Assembly: GCA_024234675.1 (NCBI GenBank) | Contig: JACKNU010000001.1 | Coordinates: forward strand, 558,001 to 622,000 | Direction of reading: 5' to 3' | Origin: Pseudomonadales bacterium | GTDB lineage: Bacteria > Pseudomonadota > Gammaproteobacteria > Pseudomonadales > Halieaceae | Length of the DNA stretch: 64,000 nucleotides | Part shown: piece by piece, positions 43,362 to 55,779 of the stretch | How the letters are laid out: every line of letters begins with the position of its first letter | How positions within the stretch are numbered: position 1 is the stretch's first letter | Position numbers and translations under genes: made by a program | The notes under the pieces: generated by a model | What the model saw: the letters and a program-made list of their open reading frames with translations, nothing else | The model's database searches: none | Told to the model about the DNA's origin: nothing

Positions 43362-43466
43362 GTGCTCGGGACCTCCGGTGCGTGCTTCGGCGGCGCAGTT
43401 GTACAAGGCCGCGGCCGTTTAATATAGTGCCTCTACCGGCTCCCGGCCAAGCGCAGATCCCGTCGT

Positions 43467-44333
43467 ATGTCCCACAGAGAGCAGACCCCGCTGCAGCTGA
43501 AGTGCTACGAGGTCATTTTTGGCACCGAAACACCCGCGGGCAAATGGTTCGACCTGGCGCTGATCGCCATCATTATCGCCAGCGTGATAGTCATCATGCT
43601 GGACTCCATCGTCTCACTGGATGCGTCCTACGGGGACCTGTTCTTCCGCCTGGAGTGGCTGTTCACCCTGCTGTTCACGGTCGAGTACCTGGCGCGCATC
43701 TGGTGTACGCCCAATCGGCGCGCGTATGTGCTGAGCCTTTACGGCGTGGTGGACCTGCTGGCGGTACTGCCGACCTACCTGTCCATTTTCCTGCCCCAGA
43801 CCGCCCCCCTGCTGATTATCCGCCTGCTGCGTATCCTGCGGATCTTTCGGGTGCTGCGCCTGCTGACCCTGCTCAACGAGGCCAATGACCTGGCTGCGGC
43901 CCTGCAGCGCTCCGGCCGCAAGATTTTCGTGTTCTTCACGGTGATGATGATCCTCGCCACGATCTTCGGCTGCCTGCTGTACGTGATCGAGGGGCCCGGC
44001 AACGGCTTCGACGACATCCCCACCAGCGTGTACTGGGCCATCGTCACCATCACCACGGTGGGCTACGGCGACGTCACCCCGGTAACCACCGCCGGCCGGG
44101 CGGTGTCCGCCGCCGGCATGCTGGTGGGTTATGCGATTATCGCGGTGCCCACCGGTATCATTACCGCCGAACTCACCATGGCCCAGCAGATCAAGAAACA
44201 GCGCCTGGCGATGCTGGCGCGCAACTGCACCAACTGCTCCACGGTGGAGCCCGACCCCGATGCCCATTACTGTCGCGCCTGCGGCTCCCAACTGCCACGG
44301 CCCGGCCATGCGCCAGAGACTGAAAAGTCCTAA
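43467..44333 (+). CDS. Voltage-gated-type potassium channel with C-terminal zinc ribbon
   Basis: The protein has 288 residues. There are six helices: S1 (FDLALIAIIIASVIVIMLDS) to S4, which carries spaced arginines (RLLRILRIFRVLRLLTLL), then S5, the pore with selectivity filter TTVGYGD, and S6. The cytosolic tail contains CTNC...CRAC, a rubredoxin-like zinc ribbon, in place of a ligand-binding domain. A tetrameric K+ channel of the inner membrane is expected. It is a single gene, divergent from the PhzF-family gene. Confidence 0.9.
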   Translation: MSHREQTPLQLKCYEVIFGTETPAGKWFDLALIAIIIASVIVIMLDSIVSLDASYGDLFFRLEWLFTLLFTVEYLARIWCTPNRRAYVLSLYGVVDLLAVLPTYLSIFLPQTAPLLIIRLLRILRIFRVLRLLTLLNEANDLAAALQRSGRKIFVFFTVMMILATIFGCLLYVIEGPGNGFDDIPTSVYWAIVTITTVGYGDVTPVTTAGRAVSAAGMLVGYAIIAVPTGIITAELTMAQQIKKQRLAMLARNCTNCSTVEPDPDAHYCRACGSQLPRPGHAPETEKS

Positions 44334-44494
44334 TTTATATTTATAACAGATAGTTACATTTATTTTTTAATCTATTTTATAACCTATAGCCGGAGAAACC
44401 GGCACGCAATAACCCGCCCACATTGGCAATAGTGCTTAGCCCACGGGCGCTCCACACCGCTATAATGCTGCCCTTTCGCCAGCCGGCCAACACC

Positions 44495-46645
44495 ATGGAC
44501 GTCACACCGCTGTTTTCCTATCGCAAGTTCTGGGCCGAGTGCCTGGGGCCGGCGCCCGAGCTGCCCATGAGCCGCGCCGAGATGGACGCCCTGGGCTGGG
44601 ACAGCTGCGACATTATCATCGTCACCGGCGATGCATACGTGGACCACCCCAGTTTCGGCATGGCGGTAATCGGCCGCCTGCTGGAGGCGCAGGGCTTCCG
44701 CGTGGGCATCATCGCTCAGCCGGCCTGGGACAGCGCCGAGCCCTTCAAGGTGCTGGGACCACCGAACCTGTTTTTCGGGGTCGCCGCCGGCAACATGGAC
44801 TCGATGATCAATCGTTACACCGCCGACCGCAAACGCCGCAATGACGACGCCTACACACCCGGCAACGAAGGCAACCGTCGCCCGGATCGCGCGGTGATCG
44901 TCTACAGCCAGCGCCTGCGCGAGGCCTACCGGGACGTGCCGCTGGTGATAGGCAGTATCGAGGCGAGCCTGCGACGCATTGCCCACTACGATTACTGGAG
45001 CGACAAGGTGCGGCGCTCCATCCTGCTGGACAGCCGCGCCGACCTGCTGCTGTACGGCAACGCCGAGCGGGCGATTGTGGAAGTCGCGCACCGTCTCGCG
45101 GCGGGAGAGCCTATCCACACGCTTCGCGACCTGCGCGGCACGGCCTTCGTGCGCAAGCGTATCCCGGCGGACTGGCAGGTGATCGACTCCACCAGCATCG
45201 ACGTGGTGGGGCCGCTGGCGCCGCGCACCAACCCCTACGAGGACAATACCAGCAGCAGTGGCGCCAGCTGCGCGGTCGTGGGATCGGGCGCGGCCGACCC
45301 GGCCCGGGCCGAGCCGATCACCCTGGTGGGCACCGCCACGGCGGACCGGCAGACCGTCATCCGCATCCCCGGCTACGAACAGGTCAAGGACGACGGCGCC
45401 CTCTACGCCCACGCCTCGCGCATCCTGCACAAGGAGACCAACCCCCACAACGCGCGGCCGCTGGTGCAGGCCCACGGTGATCGCGAGTTGTGGCTCAACC
45501 CGCCGCCCATCCCGCTGGAGACAGACGAGCTGGACCGGGTGTTCGAACTGCCCTACACCCGGCTGCCCCACAGCAGCTACGGCGACGCCCGCATTCCCGC
45601 CTATGAAATGATTCGCCACTCGGTGAATATCATGCGCGGCTGCTTTGGCGGCTGCACATTCTGCTCTATCACCGAGCACGAGGGCCGCATTATCCAGAAC
45701 CGCTCGGAGGACTCCATCATTCGCGAGGTGGAGCGCATACGCGACACCTCCCCCGCCTTTACCGGGGTGATCTCGGACCTGGGCGGCCCGACCGCCAACA
45801 TGTGGCGCCTGGCCTGCAAGAGCAAGGAAGTCGAGGCGAAGTGCCGCAAGCTGAGCTGTGTGTTCCCGGGCATCTGCAAGAATCTCAATACCGACCAGAC
45901 GCCGCTGATACAGCTGTATCGCCGCGCCCGCAGTGTACCCGGCGTCAAGAAGGTGCTGATCGCCTCGGGCCTGCGCTACGACCTGGCGGTGGAAACCCCG
46001 GCCTACGTGGAGGAACTGGTCACCCACCACGTGGGCGGCTATCTCAAGATCGCTCCCGAGCACACCGAAGAGGGACCGCTGAGCAAGATGATGAAGCCGG
46101 GCATGGGCAGCTACGACCGCTTTCGCGCCCTGTTCGAGAAATACTCGAAGGCGGCCGGCAAGGAACAGTACCTGATCCCCTACTTCATCGCCGCCCATCC
46201 GGGCACCAGCGACCGGGACATGATGAACCTGGCCCTGTGGCTGAAGCGCAACAAGTTCCGCGCCGACCAGGTACAGACCTTCTACCCCTCGCCCATGGCC
46301 ACCGCCACCGCGATGTACCACAGCGGCAAGAATCCCCTGCAGCGCGTGACCCGGCACAGCGACACCATGCCCACCGTGCGCAAACTGGGACAGCGCAAGC
46401 TGCACAAGGCGTTCCTGCGCTATCACGATCCCGACAACTGGCCGCTGTTGCGCCAGGCGCTTAAAAAGATGGGCCGCGCGGACCTGATCGGCAACGGCAA
46501 GCTGCACCTCGTGCCGCCGCGCCAGCCCGCCAGGCGTCACCAGACTGTGGCGCCGGGAGGTCCTGCGGGCGCACAGGCCTTCGCCACCCAGCATACCGGG
46601 CTGCCGCGCAATCCTCCCGGTCGCAGGAAAAAATCGCGGCGTTGA
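44495..46645 (+). CDS. ygiQ: YgiQ-family radical SAM protein
   Basis: The protein has 716 residues from ATG 44495 (MDVTPLFSYRKFWAECLG). An in-frame ATG at 44423 lies upstream of a perfect TATAAT at 44461-44466, so the later start is favoured. An N-terminal B12-binding-like/Rossmann region (~40-200) precedes the radical SAM cluster GCFGGCTFCSI (CxxxCxxC) near residue 390 and PGMGSYDRF. The C-terminus is basic. The reaction is not established for the family. Confidence 0.9.
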   Translation: MDVTPLFSYRKFWAECLGPAPELPMSRAEMDALGWDSCDIIIVTGDAYVDHPSFGMAVIGRLLEAQGFRVGIIAQPAWDSAEPFKVLGPPNLFFGVAAGNMDSMINRYTADRKRRNDDAYTPGNEGNRRPDRAVIVYSQRLREAYRDVPLVIGSIEASLRRIAHYDYWSDKVRRSILLDSRADLLLYGNAERAIVEVAHRLAAGEPIHTLRDLRGTAFVRKRIPADWQVIDSTSIDVVGPLAPRTNPYEDNTSSSGASCAVVGSGAADPARAEPITLVGTATADRQTVIRIPGYEQVKDDGALYAHASRILHKETNPHNARPLVQAHGDRELWLNPPPIPLETDELDRVFELPYTRLPHSSYGDARIPAYEMIRHSVNIMRGCFGGCTFCSITEHEGRIIQNRSEDSIIREVERIRDTSPAFTGVISDLGGPTANMWRLACKSKEVEAKCRKLSCVFPGICKNLNTDQTPLIQLYRRARSVPGVKKVLIASGLRYDLAVETPAYVEELVTHHVGGYLKIAPEHTEEGPLSKMMKPGMGSYDRFRALFEKYSKAAGKEQYLIPYFIAAHPGTSDRDMMNLALWLKRNKFRADQVQTFYPSPMATATAMYHSGKNPLQRVTRHSDTMPTVRKLGQRKLHKAFLRYHDPDNWPLLRQALKKMGRADLIGNGKLHLVPPRQPARRHQTVAPGGPAGAQAFATQHTGLPRNPPGRRKKSRR

Positions 46646-46711
46646 TCGCCCTGCAAGCGCACTACCCAGGGCATCAATGGCACAACGAGCGCGCCTCATT
46701 CCGGAGCTACC

Positions 46712-47872
46712 ATGAACAAGAAAGTCCTATACCCCCTGCTGGTGCTGGCACTCGGCCTGGCCGCCGCCGTACTCATCGCAATCAACCAGCCCGAGGTCGA
46801 ACCGGAGGCCTACGAAAGACTGCTGTCGACCGTGCGGGTCATGCGCGTCGAGGCCCGCACCGAGCACCTGGAAATCACCTCCCAGGGTACGGTGCAGCCG
46901 CGCAGCCAGAGCGAGCTCATTCCCGAGGTGTCGGGGCGGGTGGTCTGGATGTCCCCCTCACTGGTGGGCGGCGGCTCCTTTGCGCGCGATGAAGTCCTGC
47001 TGCGCATAGACGATGCCGACTACCAGACGGCGCTCACCCGCGCCCAGGCAGCCCTGCAGCGGGCCGAGGTGGAATACGAGTTCGCCAGCGATGAACTCAA
47101 GCGCATGCAGAGCCTGCGCGGCAAACAGCTGGCCAGCCAACAGCAACTCGACACCGCCCGCCGCTCCGCCGACGTCGCCGCGGCCAACCTGGCGGAGAGC
47201 CGCGCCGCCCTCGACCAGGCCCGGCGGGACCTGGAGCGCACCCAGTTGCGGGCGCCCTTCGACGGCCTGGTGCGCAACGAGCAGGTCGATCTCGGCCAGT
47301 TCCTCAGCCGCGGCCAGAGCATAGGTACCATCTACGCCACCGACTATGTCGAAGTGCGCCTGCCGCTGGCGGCGGATCAACTGATTTACCTGGGCCTGCC
47401 GACGTCCACGCGCGGCGAGATAGCGCCCGCCCTGCGGCCCCCGGTGACCGTTGCCGCGGACTTTGGCGATGCGCGGCTGCTGTGGGAGGGCGAGCTGGTG
47501 CGCCTGGAGGCGGAGTTCGACGAGCGCTCGCGCATGCTGTACGGGGTGGCGCGGCTGCCCATGGATGTCAACGGCGAGGACGCCCTGCCGGTACCGGTGG
47601 GAATGTTCGTGCAGGCTGAGATCCAGGGGCGCAAGGTGGAGAATATTATCCGCCTGCCCCGCTCGGCCATGCGCGACAACAACCAGGTACTGGTGGTGGA
47701 CGAGGACAACCGGCTCAACTTCCGCCATGTCTCCCTGCTGCGTCTTGAGCACGATGACATGCTGATCGACGACGGCCTGGCCGAGGGCGAGCTGGTGTGC
47801 ATTTCGCCCCTGCAGACGGTGGTGGAAGGGATGCGGGTGAACCCCTTCATCGAAGGGGAACAGGCGCAGTGA
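46712..47872 (+). CDS. RND efflux periplasmic adaptor (membrane fusion protein)
   Basis: The protein has 386 residues. An N-terminal anchor (VLYPLLVLALGLAAAVLIAI) is followed by the lipoyl half-motif TSQGTVQPRSQSELIPEVSG. An alpha-hairpin (~100-170) leads to the second lipoyl half (TQLRAPFDGLVRNEQVDLGQ), then beta-barrel and membrane-proximal domains. It bridges the inner-membrane pump to an outer-membrane channel; no outer-membrane factor gene is next to it. It overlaps the pump gene by 4 bp. Confidence 0.92.
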   Translation: MNKKVLYPLLVLALGLAAAVLIAINQPEVEPEAYERLLSTVRVMRVEARTEHLEITSQGTVQPRSQSELIPEVSGRVVWMSPSLVGGGSFARDEVLLRIDDADYQTALTRAQAALQRAEVEYEFASDELKRMQSLRGKQLASQQQLDTARRSADVAAANLAESRAALDQARRDLERTQLRAPFDGLVRNEQVDLGQFLSRGQSIGTIYATDYVEVRLPLAADQLIYLGLPTSTRGEIAPALRPPVTVAADFGDARLLWEGELVRLEAEFDERSRMLYGVARLPMDVNGEDALPVPVGMFVQAEIQGRKVENIIRLPRSAMRDNNQVLVVDEDNRLNFRHVSLLRLEHDDMLIDDGLAEGELVCISPLQTVVEGMRVNPFIEGEQAQ

Positions 47873-50800
47873 ACCGTGTCATCGAATGGTTTGCCCACAA
47901 CCCGGTAGCCGCGAATCTGCTGATGTGGATTCTGATCGTCGGCGGGTTGCTGGCCCTGCCGCGCACCCACCAGGAGGAGTTTCCCAACCTCGAGGTCGAT
48001 GCCGTGCAGGTCAGCGTGCCCTACCTGGGCGCCGCCCCCGCCGAAGTCGAGGCCGGTGTCTGCATACGAGTGGAGGAAGCCATCCAGGGCACCGAGGGCA
48101 TAGACAAGGTCAGCTCCAGCGCCTCCGAGGGCTACTGTTCGGTGATCGTCGAACTGGTCGAGGGGGTGGACAAAACCAAGCTGTCCAATGACATCAAGAG
48201 CAAAGTCGACGCCATCAGTTCCTTTCCCGCAGAGACCGAGCAGCCGGTCACCTCGGAGGTTACGTACCTGGCGACAGTGCTGGAGATCGCCCTGGCCGGC
48301 AACGCCGATGAGCGCACCCTTAAACTGCTGGGACAACAGTTGCGGGACGACCTGGTGGCCCTTCCCAGTGTCTCCCAGGTCGACCTGTTGTTTGCCCGCC
48401 CCTATGAGATCTCCGTGGAAGTATCCGAGCAGACCCTGCGGCGCCACGGCCTGACCCTGGCGGAGGTCGGTCGCGCCATAGAAAAAAGCTCCCTGGACAT
48501 CCCCGGCGGCTCCCTCAAGACCGAAGGTGGCGAGATCCTGCTGCGCACCAAGGGCCAGGCCTACCGGGGCCAGGAGTTCGAGGACATCGTGGTACTGACC
48601 CGGGTCGACGGCACGACCGTCACCCTGGGCGAGATCGCCAACGTGGTGGACGGTTTCGAGGACAGCGACCTGCGCGCGCGCTTCGACGGCCAACCGGCAG
48701 TGGCGCTGAAGGTGTCACGGGTCGGCGAGGAAGATGTGCTGGCGATTGCCGACGAAGTGAAGGCATACCTGCAGCAGGCGCAGCGCGACCTGCCCGAGGG
48801 CATCAGCGTCACCATCTGGCAGGACGAATCACAGGACCTGGTGGACCGGCTGGATGCGCTGGCCAAGAACGCCCGCAGCGGCCTGCTGCTGGTGCTGCTG
48901 GTGCTCACCCTGTTCCTGCGCTTTCGGCTGGCGCTGTGGGTGGCCGCCGGCATTCCCGTCGCGCTGCTGGGCACCGCCGCGCTGTTCCCGGTGGTCGATA
49001 TTTCCATCAGCACCATGTCGGTCATGGCGTTCATCCTGGTGCTGGGCATCCTGGTGGACGACGCCATTGTGGTGGGCGAGCGGGTCTATGCCCACGAGCA
49101 GGAGGGCTATAGCCGCGTGAATGCCGCCGTAACCGGCACCCAGGAAGTGTCGGTACCGGTGATCTTCGGCGTGTTTACCACCATGGCCACGTTCATTCCC
49201 ATCATCAATATTCCGGGGCCTTTTGGCGGCTTTTTCCAGCCCCTGGGTTACACCGTTATCATTGCCCTGGCCTTCAGCATCGTCGAATCACAGATGATCC
49301 TCCCCTCCCACCTGGCCCATCGCAAGGCGGAGGCCGAACAGGGCGACAATGTCCTGGTCAACCGCTGGCTCAGCCTGCAGGCGCGCATCTCCGGGGGCCT
49401 GGAAACGGCCGCCACCCGCTACTACCTGCCCGCGGTCGGCGCGGCCCTGCGCTGGCGCTACGTGACCGTGGCCTGCGGCGTCGTGGTGCTGGCCCTGGCG
49501 CTGTCCCTGTTCATCAGCGGGCGCATGACCTTCCAGTTCTTCCCGGCGGTAGAGGGCAACCACCTGTACGCCACCCTGACCATGCCGGAGGGCACCCCGG
49601 TGGAGGCCACCGCGCGCGCGGTGGGCCAGCTGGAGCGCGCGGCGCGGGCACTGCAGGCGGAAATGGACCAGGGCCTGGCGGAGGGCGAGCCGAGCATGAT
49701 CTCCCACGTATTCAGCAGTATAGGCTCCTTTATTCCCAAGGGCAGTATCAGCGGCGACATGACCGCCCAGAGCAACCTGGCCGAAATCGGTATCGAGCTG
49801 CATATGCCCTCCGACTACGACGGCCAACCGGCGGGCCACTACGCCAACCGCTGGCGGGAGCTGACCGGTGGCATTCCCGATGCCATAGAACTGGGTTTTA
49901 CCGCCCAGGCCTTCGGCGCCGGCAGCGCGATTGAGTTCGAGCTGTACGGCAAGAATTTCGATGAACTGCGAGACGCCGCGGCCGAATTGCGCGCGGTATT
50001 GCAGGGCTACGACGGGGTACTGGATGTCACCGACTCGTTCCGGGCCGGCAAGCAGGAAGTGCAGTTGAGCCTGCTGCCGGAGGCCCGCACCCTGGGCCTG
50101 AGCCTGGTGGACCTGGGCGACCAGGTGCGCCAGGCTTTCTACGGTTACGAGGCCCAGCGCATCCAGCGCGGCAAGGACGACATACGGGTGATGGTCCGCT
50201 ACCCCGAGGGTGAGCGCCGCTCCCTGGGCGACCTGGAGGGGATGCGTATCCGCACCGCGGACGGCACCGAGGTGCCCTTCAGCAGCGTCGCCAGCGTCAA
50301 TCTCGGTCGCGGCTACACTACCATCCGCCGGGTGGATGGCCAGCGCGTGGTCACCGTGACCGCCGACGTCAATCGGGATATCACCCCCCCCGAGACTGTC
50401 ATCAACGCCGTGGTCAGGAAAGACTTGCCGGATATCATAGCGCGCCATCCGGGAGTGTCCTATTCCCTGGCCGGGGAGGCCGAGGAGCGGGGCCGCTCAA
50501 TGGGATCGCTGGCCGCGACCACCCTGCTCGCCCTGCTGGTGATCTACGCCCTGCTGGCCATTCCGCTGCAGTCCTATACCCAGCCCCTGATCATCATGAG
50601 CGTAATTCCCTTCGGCGCGGTGGGCGCGGTACTGGGCCACCTCATCCTGGGCATGGACCTGGTGTTCTTCTCACTGCTGGGCATCGTCGCCCTGTCGGGG
50701 GTGGTGGTGAACTCCTCCCTGGTACTGGTGGACTACGTCAACAAGCAGAGAGACTCCAGCGAGGGCCTGGAATGGGTGGTCAGCCATGCCGGCAGCGTGC

Positions 50801-51048
50801 GTTTCCGACCCATCGTCCTCACCAGCCTGACCACCTTCGTGGGGCTCGCGCCGATGATGCTGGACAAGTCGCTTTCCACCATGATGTTCGTACCCATGGC
50901 CGCCTCCCTGGGCTTCGGGGTGCTGATGGGCACCGTGGTAACCCTGTTCCTGGTGCCCTGCCTGCTGCTGGTGCGCGAGGATGTGATGCGCCTGCGCGGG
51001 AGGACCGGGCAGGCAGCGGCGCAAGGCGCTGAGACCCGGACCGCCTGA
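47869..51048 (+). CDS. RND-family efflux pump, AcrB/HAE1-like
   Basis: The protein has 1059 residues from a GTG start at 47869 (GTGA with the adaptor stop). Two halves each have a large periplasmic loop and six-helix bundle. Proton-relay acidic residues lie in GILVDDAIVVGERVYAHEQE (helix 4). TM1 starts VIEWFAHNPVAANLLMWILI. It belongs to the two-component MFP/RND group common in marine gammaproteobacteria. Substrate unknown. Confidence 0.93.
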   Translation: MNRVIEWFAHNPVAANLLMWILIVGGLLALPRTHQEEFPNLEVDAVQVSVPYLGAAPAEVEAGVCIRVEEAIQGTEGIDKVSSSASEGYCSVIVELVEGVDKTKLSNDIKSKVDAISSFPAETEQPVTSEVTYLATVLEIALAGNADERTLKLLGQQLRDDLVALPSVSQVDLLFARPYEISVEVSEQTLRRHGLTLAEVGRAIEKSSLDIPGGSLKTEGGEILLRTKGQAYRGQEFEDIVVLTRVDGTTVTLGEIANVVDGFEDSDLRARFDGQPAVALKVSRVGEEDVLAIADEVKAYLQQAQRDLPEGISVTIWQDESQDLVDRLDALAKNARSGLLLVLLVLTLFLRFRLALWVAAGIPVALLGTAALFPVVDISISTMSVMAFILVLGILVDDAIVVGERVYAHEQEGYSRVNAAVTGTQEVSVPVIFGVFTTMATFIPIINIPGPFGGFFQPLGYTVIIALAFSIVESQMILPSHLAHRKAEAEQGDNVLVNRWLSLQARISGGLETAATRYYLPAVGAALRWRYVTVACGVVVLALALSLFISGRMTFQFFPAVEGNHLYATLTMPEGTPVEATARAVGQLERAARALQAEMDQGLAEGEPSMISHVFSSIGSFIPKGSISGDMTAQSNLAEIGIELHMPSDYDGQPAGHYANRWRELTGGIPDAIELGFTAQAFGAGSAIEFELYGKNFDELRDAAAELRAVLQGYDGVLDVTDSFRAGKQEVQLSLLPEARTLGLSLVDLGDQVRQAFYGYEAQRIQRGKDDIRVMVRYPEGERRSLGDLEGMRIRTADGTEVPFSSVASVNLGRGYTTIRRVDGQRVVTVTADVNRDITPPETVINAVVRKDLPDIIARHPGVSYSLAGEAEERGRSMGSLAATTLLALLVIYALLAIPLQSYTQPLIIMSVIPFGAVGAVLGHLILGMDLVFFSLLGIVALSGVVVNSSLVLVDYVNKQRDSSEGLEWVVSHAGSVRFRPIVLTSLTTFVGLAPMMLDKSLSTMMFVPMAASLGFGVLMGTVVTLFLVPCLLLVREDVMRLRGRTGQAAAQGAETRTA

Positions 51049-51061
51049 GGCGGTTACCGGC

Positions 51062-53650
<2,589 letters not shown>

Positions 53651-53799
53651 CTTAGCGGAGGCGGAAGGCCGGGGCTATGTATTTGGCTTACCCCGGCGGG
53701 TCAGGCCGAAAGCCGGTGAGAGCGAGTCTGGCGCCCGGCGCTCAACTCGGATAGTGTTACCCTGCGCTGAAGCGATCAACCTCTCCTGGAGATACAACG

Positions 53800-54375
53800 A
53801 TGACACTACTGACACTGGGCGTGCTGCTCTTTGCAGGCCTGCACCTGATCAAGTCGCTGGCCCCCGGCCTACGCGCCGGACTGATAGGCAAACTGGGCGA
53901 CGGCGCCTACAAGGGACTCTTTGCGCTGCTGGTGCTGGGGTCTGTTGCCCTTATCGTGCTGGGCTGGCGCAGCAGTATTCCCCAGTACGTCTACACACCC
54001 CTGCCCGCCCTGCAGCACCCGGCAATGGCCATCATCCTGCTGGCGTTCCTGCTGATGGTGGTGAGCTCCCGGCCATCGCGCCTGCGCAGGGTGGTGCGGC
54101 ATCCGCAGCTTACCGGCGTACTGCTCTGGGCCGGCGCCCACCTGCTGCTCAACGGCGACAGCCGCTCCCTGGTACTGTTCGGCGGCCTGGGGCTGTGGGC
54201 GCTGGTGGAAATATTTGCCATCAACCGCCGCGATGGCGTGTGGATCAAGGACGAGGCCCCGGGACTGGGCACCGATGTGGTCAACGTGGTCATCGCGATC
54301 GTGGTGGTGGGGGTAGTGGTTGCCATCCACCCCTGGCTGGCCGGCGTGTCCATCACAGGCCGTCTACCGCAATAA
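53800..54375 (+). CDS. NnrU-family integral membrane protein
   Basis: The protein has 191 residues and about five to six helices, starting LTLGVLLFAGLHLIKSL. The conserved RHPQLTGVLLWAGAHLLLNGD matches NnrU/isoprenoid-isomerase-like membrane proteins (related to 15-cis-zeta-carotene isomerase Z-ISO). NnrU was named from denitrifiers but no nitrite or NO reductase genes are nearby, so function is open. Its 3' end overlaps the convergent DUF1330 gene by 23 bp. Confidence 0.85.
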   Translation: MTLLTLGVLLFAGLHLIKSLAPGLRAGLIGKLGDGAYKGLFALLVLGSVALIVLGWRSSIPQYVYTPLPALQHPAMAIILLAFLLMVVSSRPSRLRRVVRHPQLTGVLLWAGAHLLLNGDSRSLVLFGGLGLWALVEIFAINRRDGVWIKDEAPGLGTDVVNVVIAIVVVGVVVAIHPWLAGVSITGRLPQ

Positions 54376-54640
54376 TACGCGCGCTGCTGCAGGCCCGGCG
54401 CTGGGCCTCCAGCGCCTGGTAGCCAGGGCTGTCGTAAAAGTCGTCTACGGCCGCCAGCGAGGGAAATTCCAGTACCATGAGGCGCCGCGGCAGGTAGTCG
54501 CCCTGATAGACCCTGAACTCACCCCCGCGCGCCAGGTAGCGCGCCCCGACCGCCTCCAGCAGGGGTTTCAGGGCGTGCTGGTAGGCCAGGTACTGCTCGA
54601 TATCAAAAACATCGAGATCGGTGACGACATAGGCGGTCAT
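54353..54640 (-). CDS. DUF1330 (dimeric alpha-beta barrel) protein
   Basis: The protein has 95 residues from ATG 54640 (MTAYVVTDLDVFDIEQYLAY); the family usually starts here. ARGGEFRVYQGDYLPRRLMV and FYDSPGYQALEAQR are characteristic. It is a small soluble protein expected to dimerise as a ferredoxin-like alpha/beta barrel; the reaction is unknown. It is a single gene. Confidence 0.85.
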   Translation of the reverse strand: MTAYVVTDLDVFDIEQYLAYQHALKPLLEAVGARYLARGGEFRVYQGDYLPRRLMVLEFPSLAAVDDFYDSPGYQALEAQRRACSSARIIAVDGL

Positions 54641-54741
54641 GGCTGTTTCCGGCAGCGGGCGTACACAGCGAAACAACATAACCAACCCGGCAGAAATTTA
54701 ATTGTCCTGCATCAACAAAATCGGCACCGCGGCAGCACCGG

Positions 54742-55704
54742 TCAGCCGGGGGGTAGTTCCCGGTAGCTGAACCGGGTGTCGAGCTTGACGCGCCAGGGCT
54801 TGCCGCCGACCTCCACGTATGGGTAGATGAAGTAATTGAGCGGTTGGGCCGCGCTGCCCTCGGACAACACCAGGTCGCGGCCGGTGGTGAAGTGCACCCG
54901 GTCGGCGGGATGCGTGCCGTACAGCAACTCGCGCTGCTCGGGATGCTTGGCGGCCTCCGAGGCGTCGATCGGCACCCAGCCCTGGCCCGGCAGGTAGAAC
55001 TGCACCCAGCAATGATAGCCGCCGATGTCGCCCGCGGGGCGCTCCAGCGGTACCGGAAAGCCGATCTCGAAGCGCGCCGGGATGCCCTCCGAGCGCGCCA
55101 GGGCGATGAACAGGGCGTGGAAATCGGTACAGTTGCCGTAGCGCTCGCTGCAGGCCCAGAAGGTGTCACCATTGCCCCAGCCGCTGCCCACCTTCTTGTA
55201 TTCCATGTTGTCCACCACCCAGTCATAAATGGCCCGGGCGGTGGCCGCGGGGGAATCATCTGCGCGCTGTTCATGTATCTCCGCCAGGATCGGCTGCAAT
55301 ATCTCGTGCCCTACCGGCACCAGGCTGTTGGGCGCTAGGTAGCGCGCCAGCTCCCCCTCGCTGGCGCCGTCGCTGCTGCCGGCGGTAACCGTGGAGCGCT
55401 CCACGGTCCAGTTGAGGGTAGCCTGTACCGGCGCGTTGATATTGGCGGGACGATGGATACGGTAATAGCGGTTGCCGTGCCGCTCCTCGACGCCAATCTC
55501 CCCGGGCAGGTTTGACTGCAGCGAGCTGGCGACCACGCGTTGGCCGGCATGCTCGGCCGGCAGCGGCAGGTAGATATCCACCGTTTCCCCGGTGGGCAAC
55601 TCCCCCGCCAGCAGCTGGTAACTGAATTCGAAGGTGCGACTGCCCGCGGCCAGCGCAGGCAGCGAGGTGAGAGCCAACAGCAACAGCAGGGCGAGGGGTC
55701 GCAT
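54742..55704 (-). CDS. Secreted transglutaminase-like (cysteine peptidase fold) protein
   Basis: The protein has 320 residues with a signal peptide (MRPLALLLLLALTSLPALAA). An N-terminal beta domain (~20-140) precedes the transglutaminase core with catalytic Cys in SERYGNCTDFHALF, His in GGYHCWVQFYLP and Asp in VPIDASEA. Bacterial members are mostly thiol peptidases or amidases outside the cytoplasm. It is a single gene after the terminator of the dehydrogenase gene. Confidence 0.88.
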   Translation of the reverse strand: MRPLALLLLLALTSLPALAAGSRTFEFSYQLLAGELPTGETVDIYLPLPAEHAGQRVVASSLQSNLPGEIGVEERHGNRYYRIHRPANINAPVQATLNWTVERSTVTAGSSDGASEGELARYLAPNSLVPVGHEILQPILAEIHEQRADDSPAATARAIYDWVVDNMEYKKVGSGWGNGDTFWACSERYGNCTDFHALFIALARSEGIPARFEIGFPVPLERPAGDIGGYHCWVQFYLPGQGWVPIDASEAAKHPEQRELLYGTHPADRVHFTTGRDLVLSEGSAAQPLNYFIYPYVEVGGKPWRVKLDTRFSYRELPPG

Positions 55705-55727
55705 GACGGATAAACGCTCCCAGTGGT

Positions 55728-55764
55728 AAATAAAAGGCGGCGATTATCGCCAAAAACGCCGCCT
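55728..55764 (-). terminator. Rho-independent terminator of the dehydrogenase gene
   Basis: On the minus strand AGGCGGCG and CGCCGCCT form an 8-bp stem with a 14-nt loop, followed by TTTATTT. It begins 15 nt after the stop at 55780. Confidence 0.75.
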
Positions 55765-55779
55765 CTGCCCAGCGCCGCG

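Noticed and set aside
44384..46699. 771-residue open frame on the minus strand opposite ygiQ
   Set aside because: It mirrors the GC-rich ygiQ gene, has no domain or ribosome site, and its composition (His/Gly/Arg/Ala rich) is that of an antisense shadow.
53800..54375. Denitrification locus from the NnrU name
   Set aside because: No nitrite, nitric oxide or nitrous oxide reductase genes are in the window; the family name alone is not evidence.
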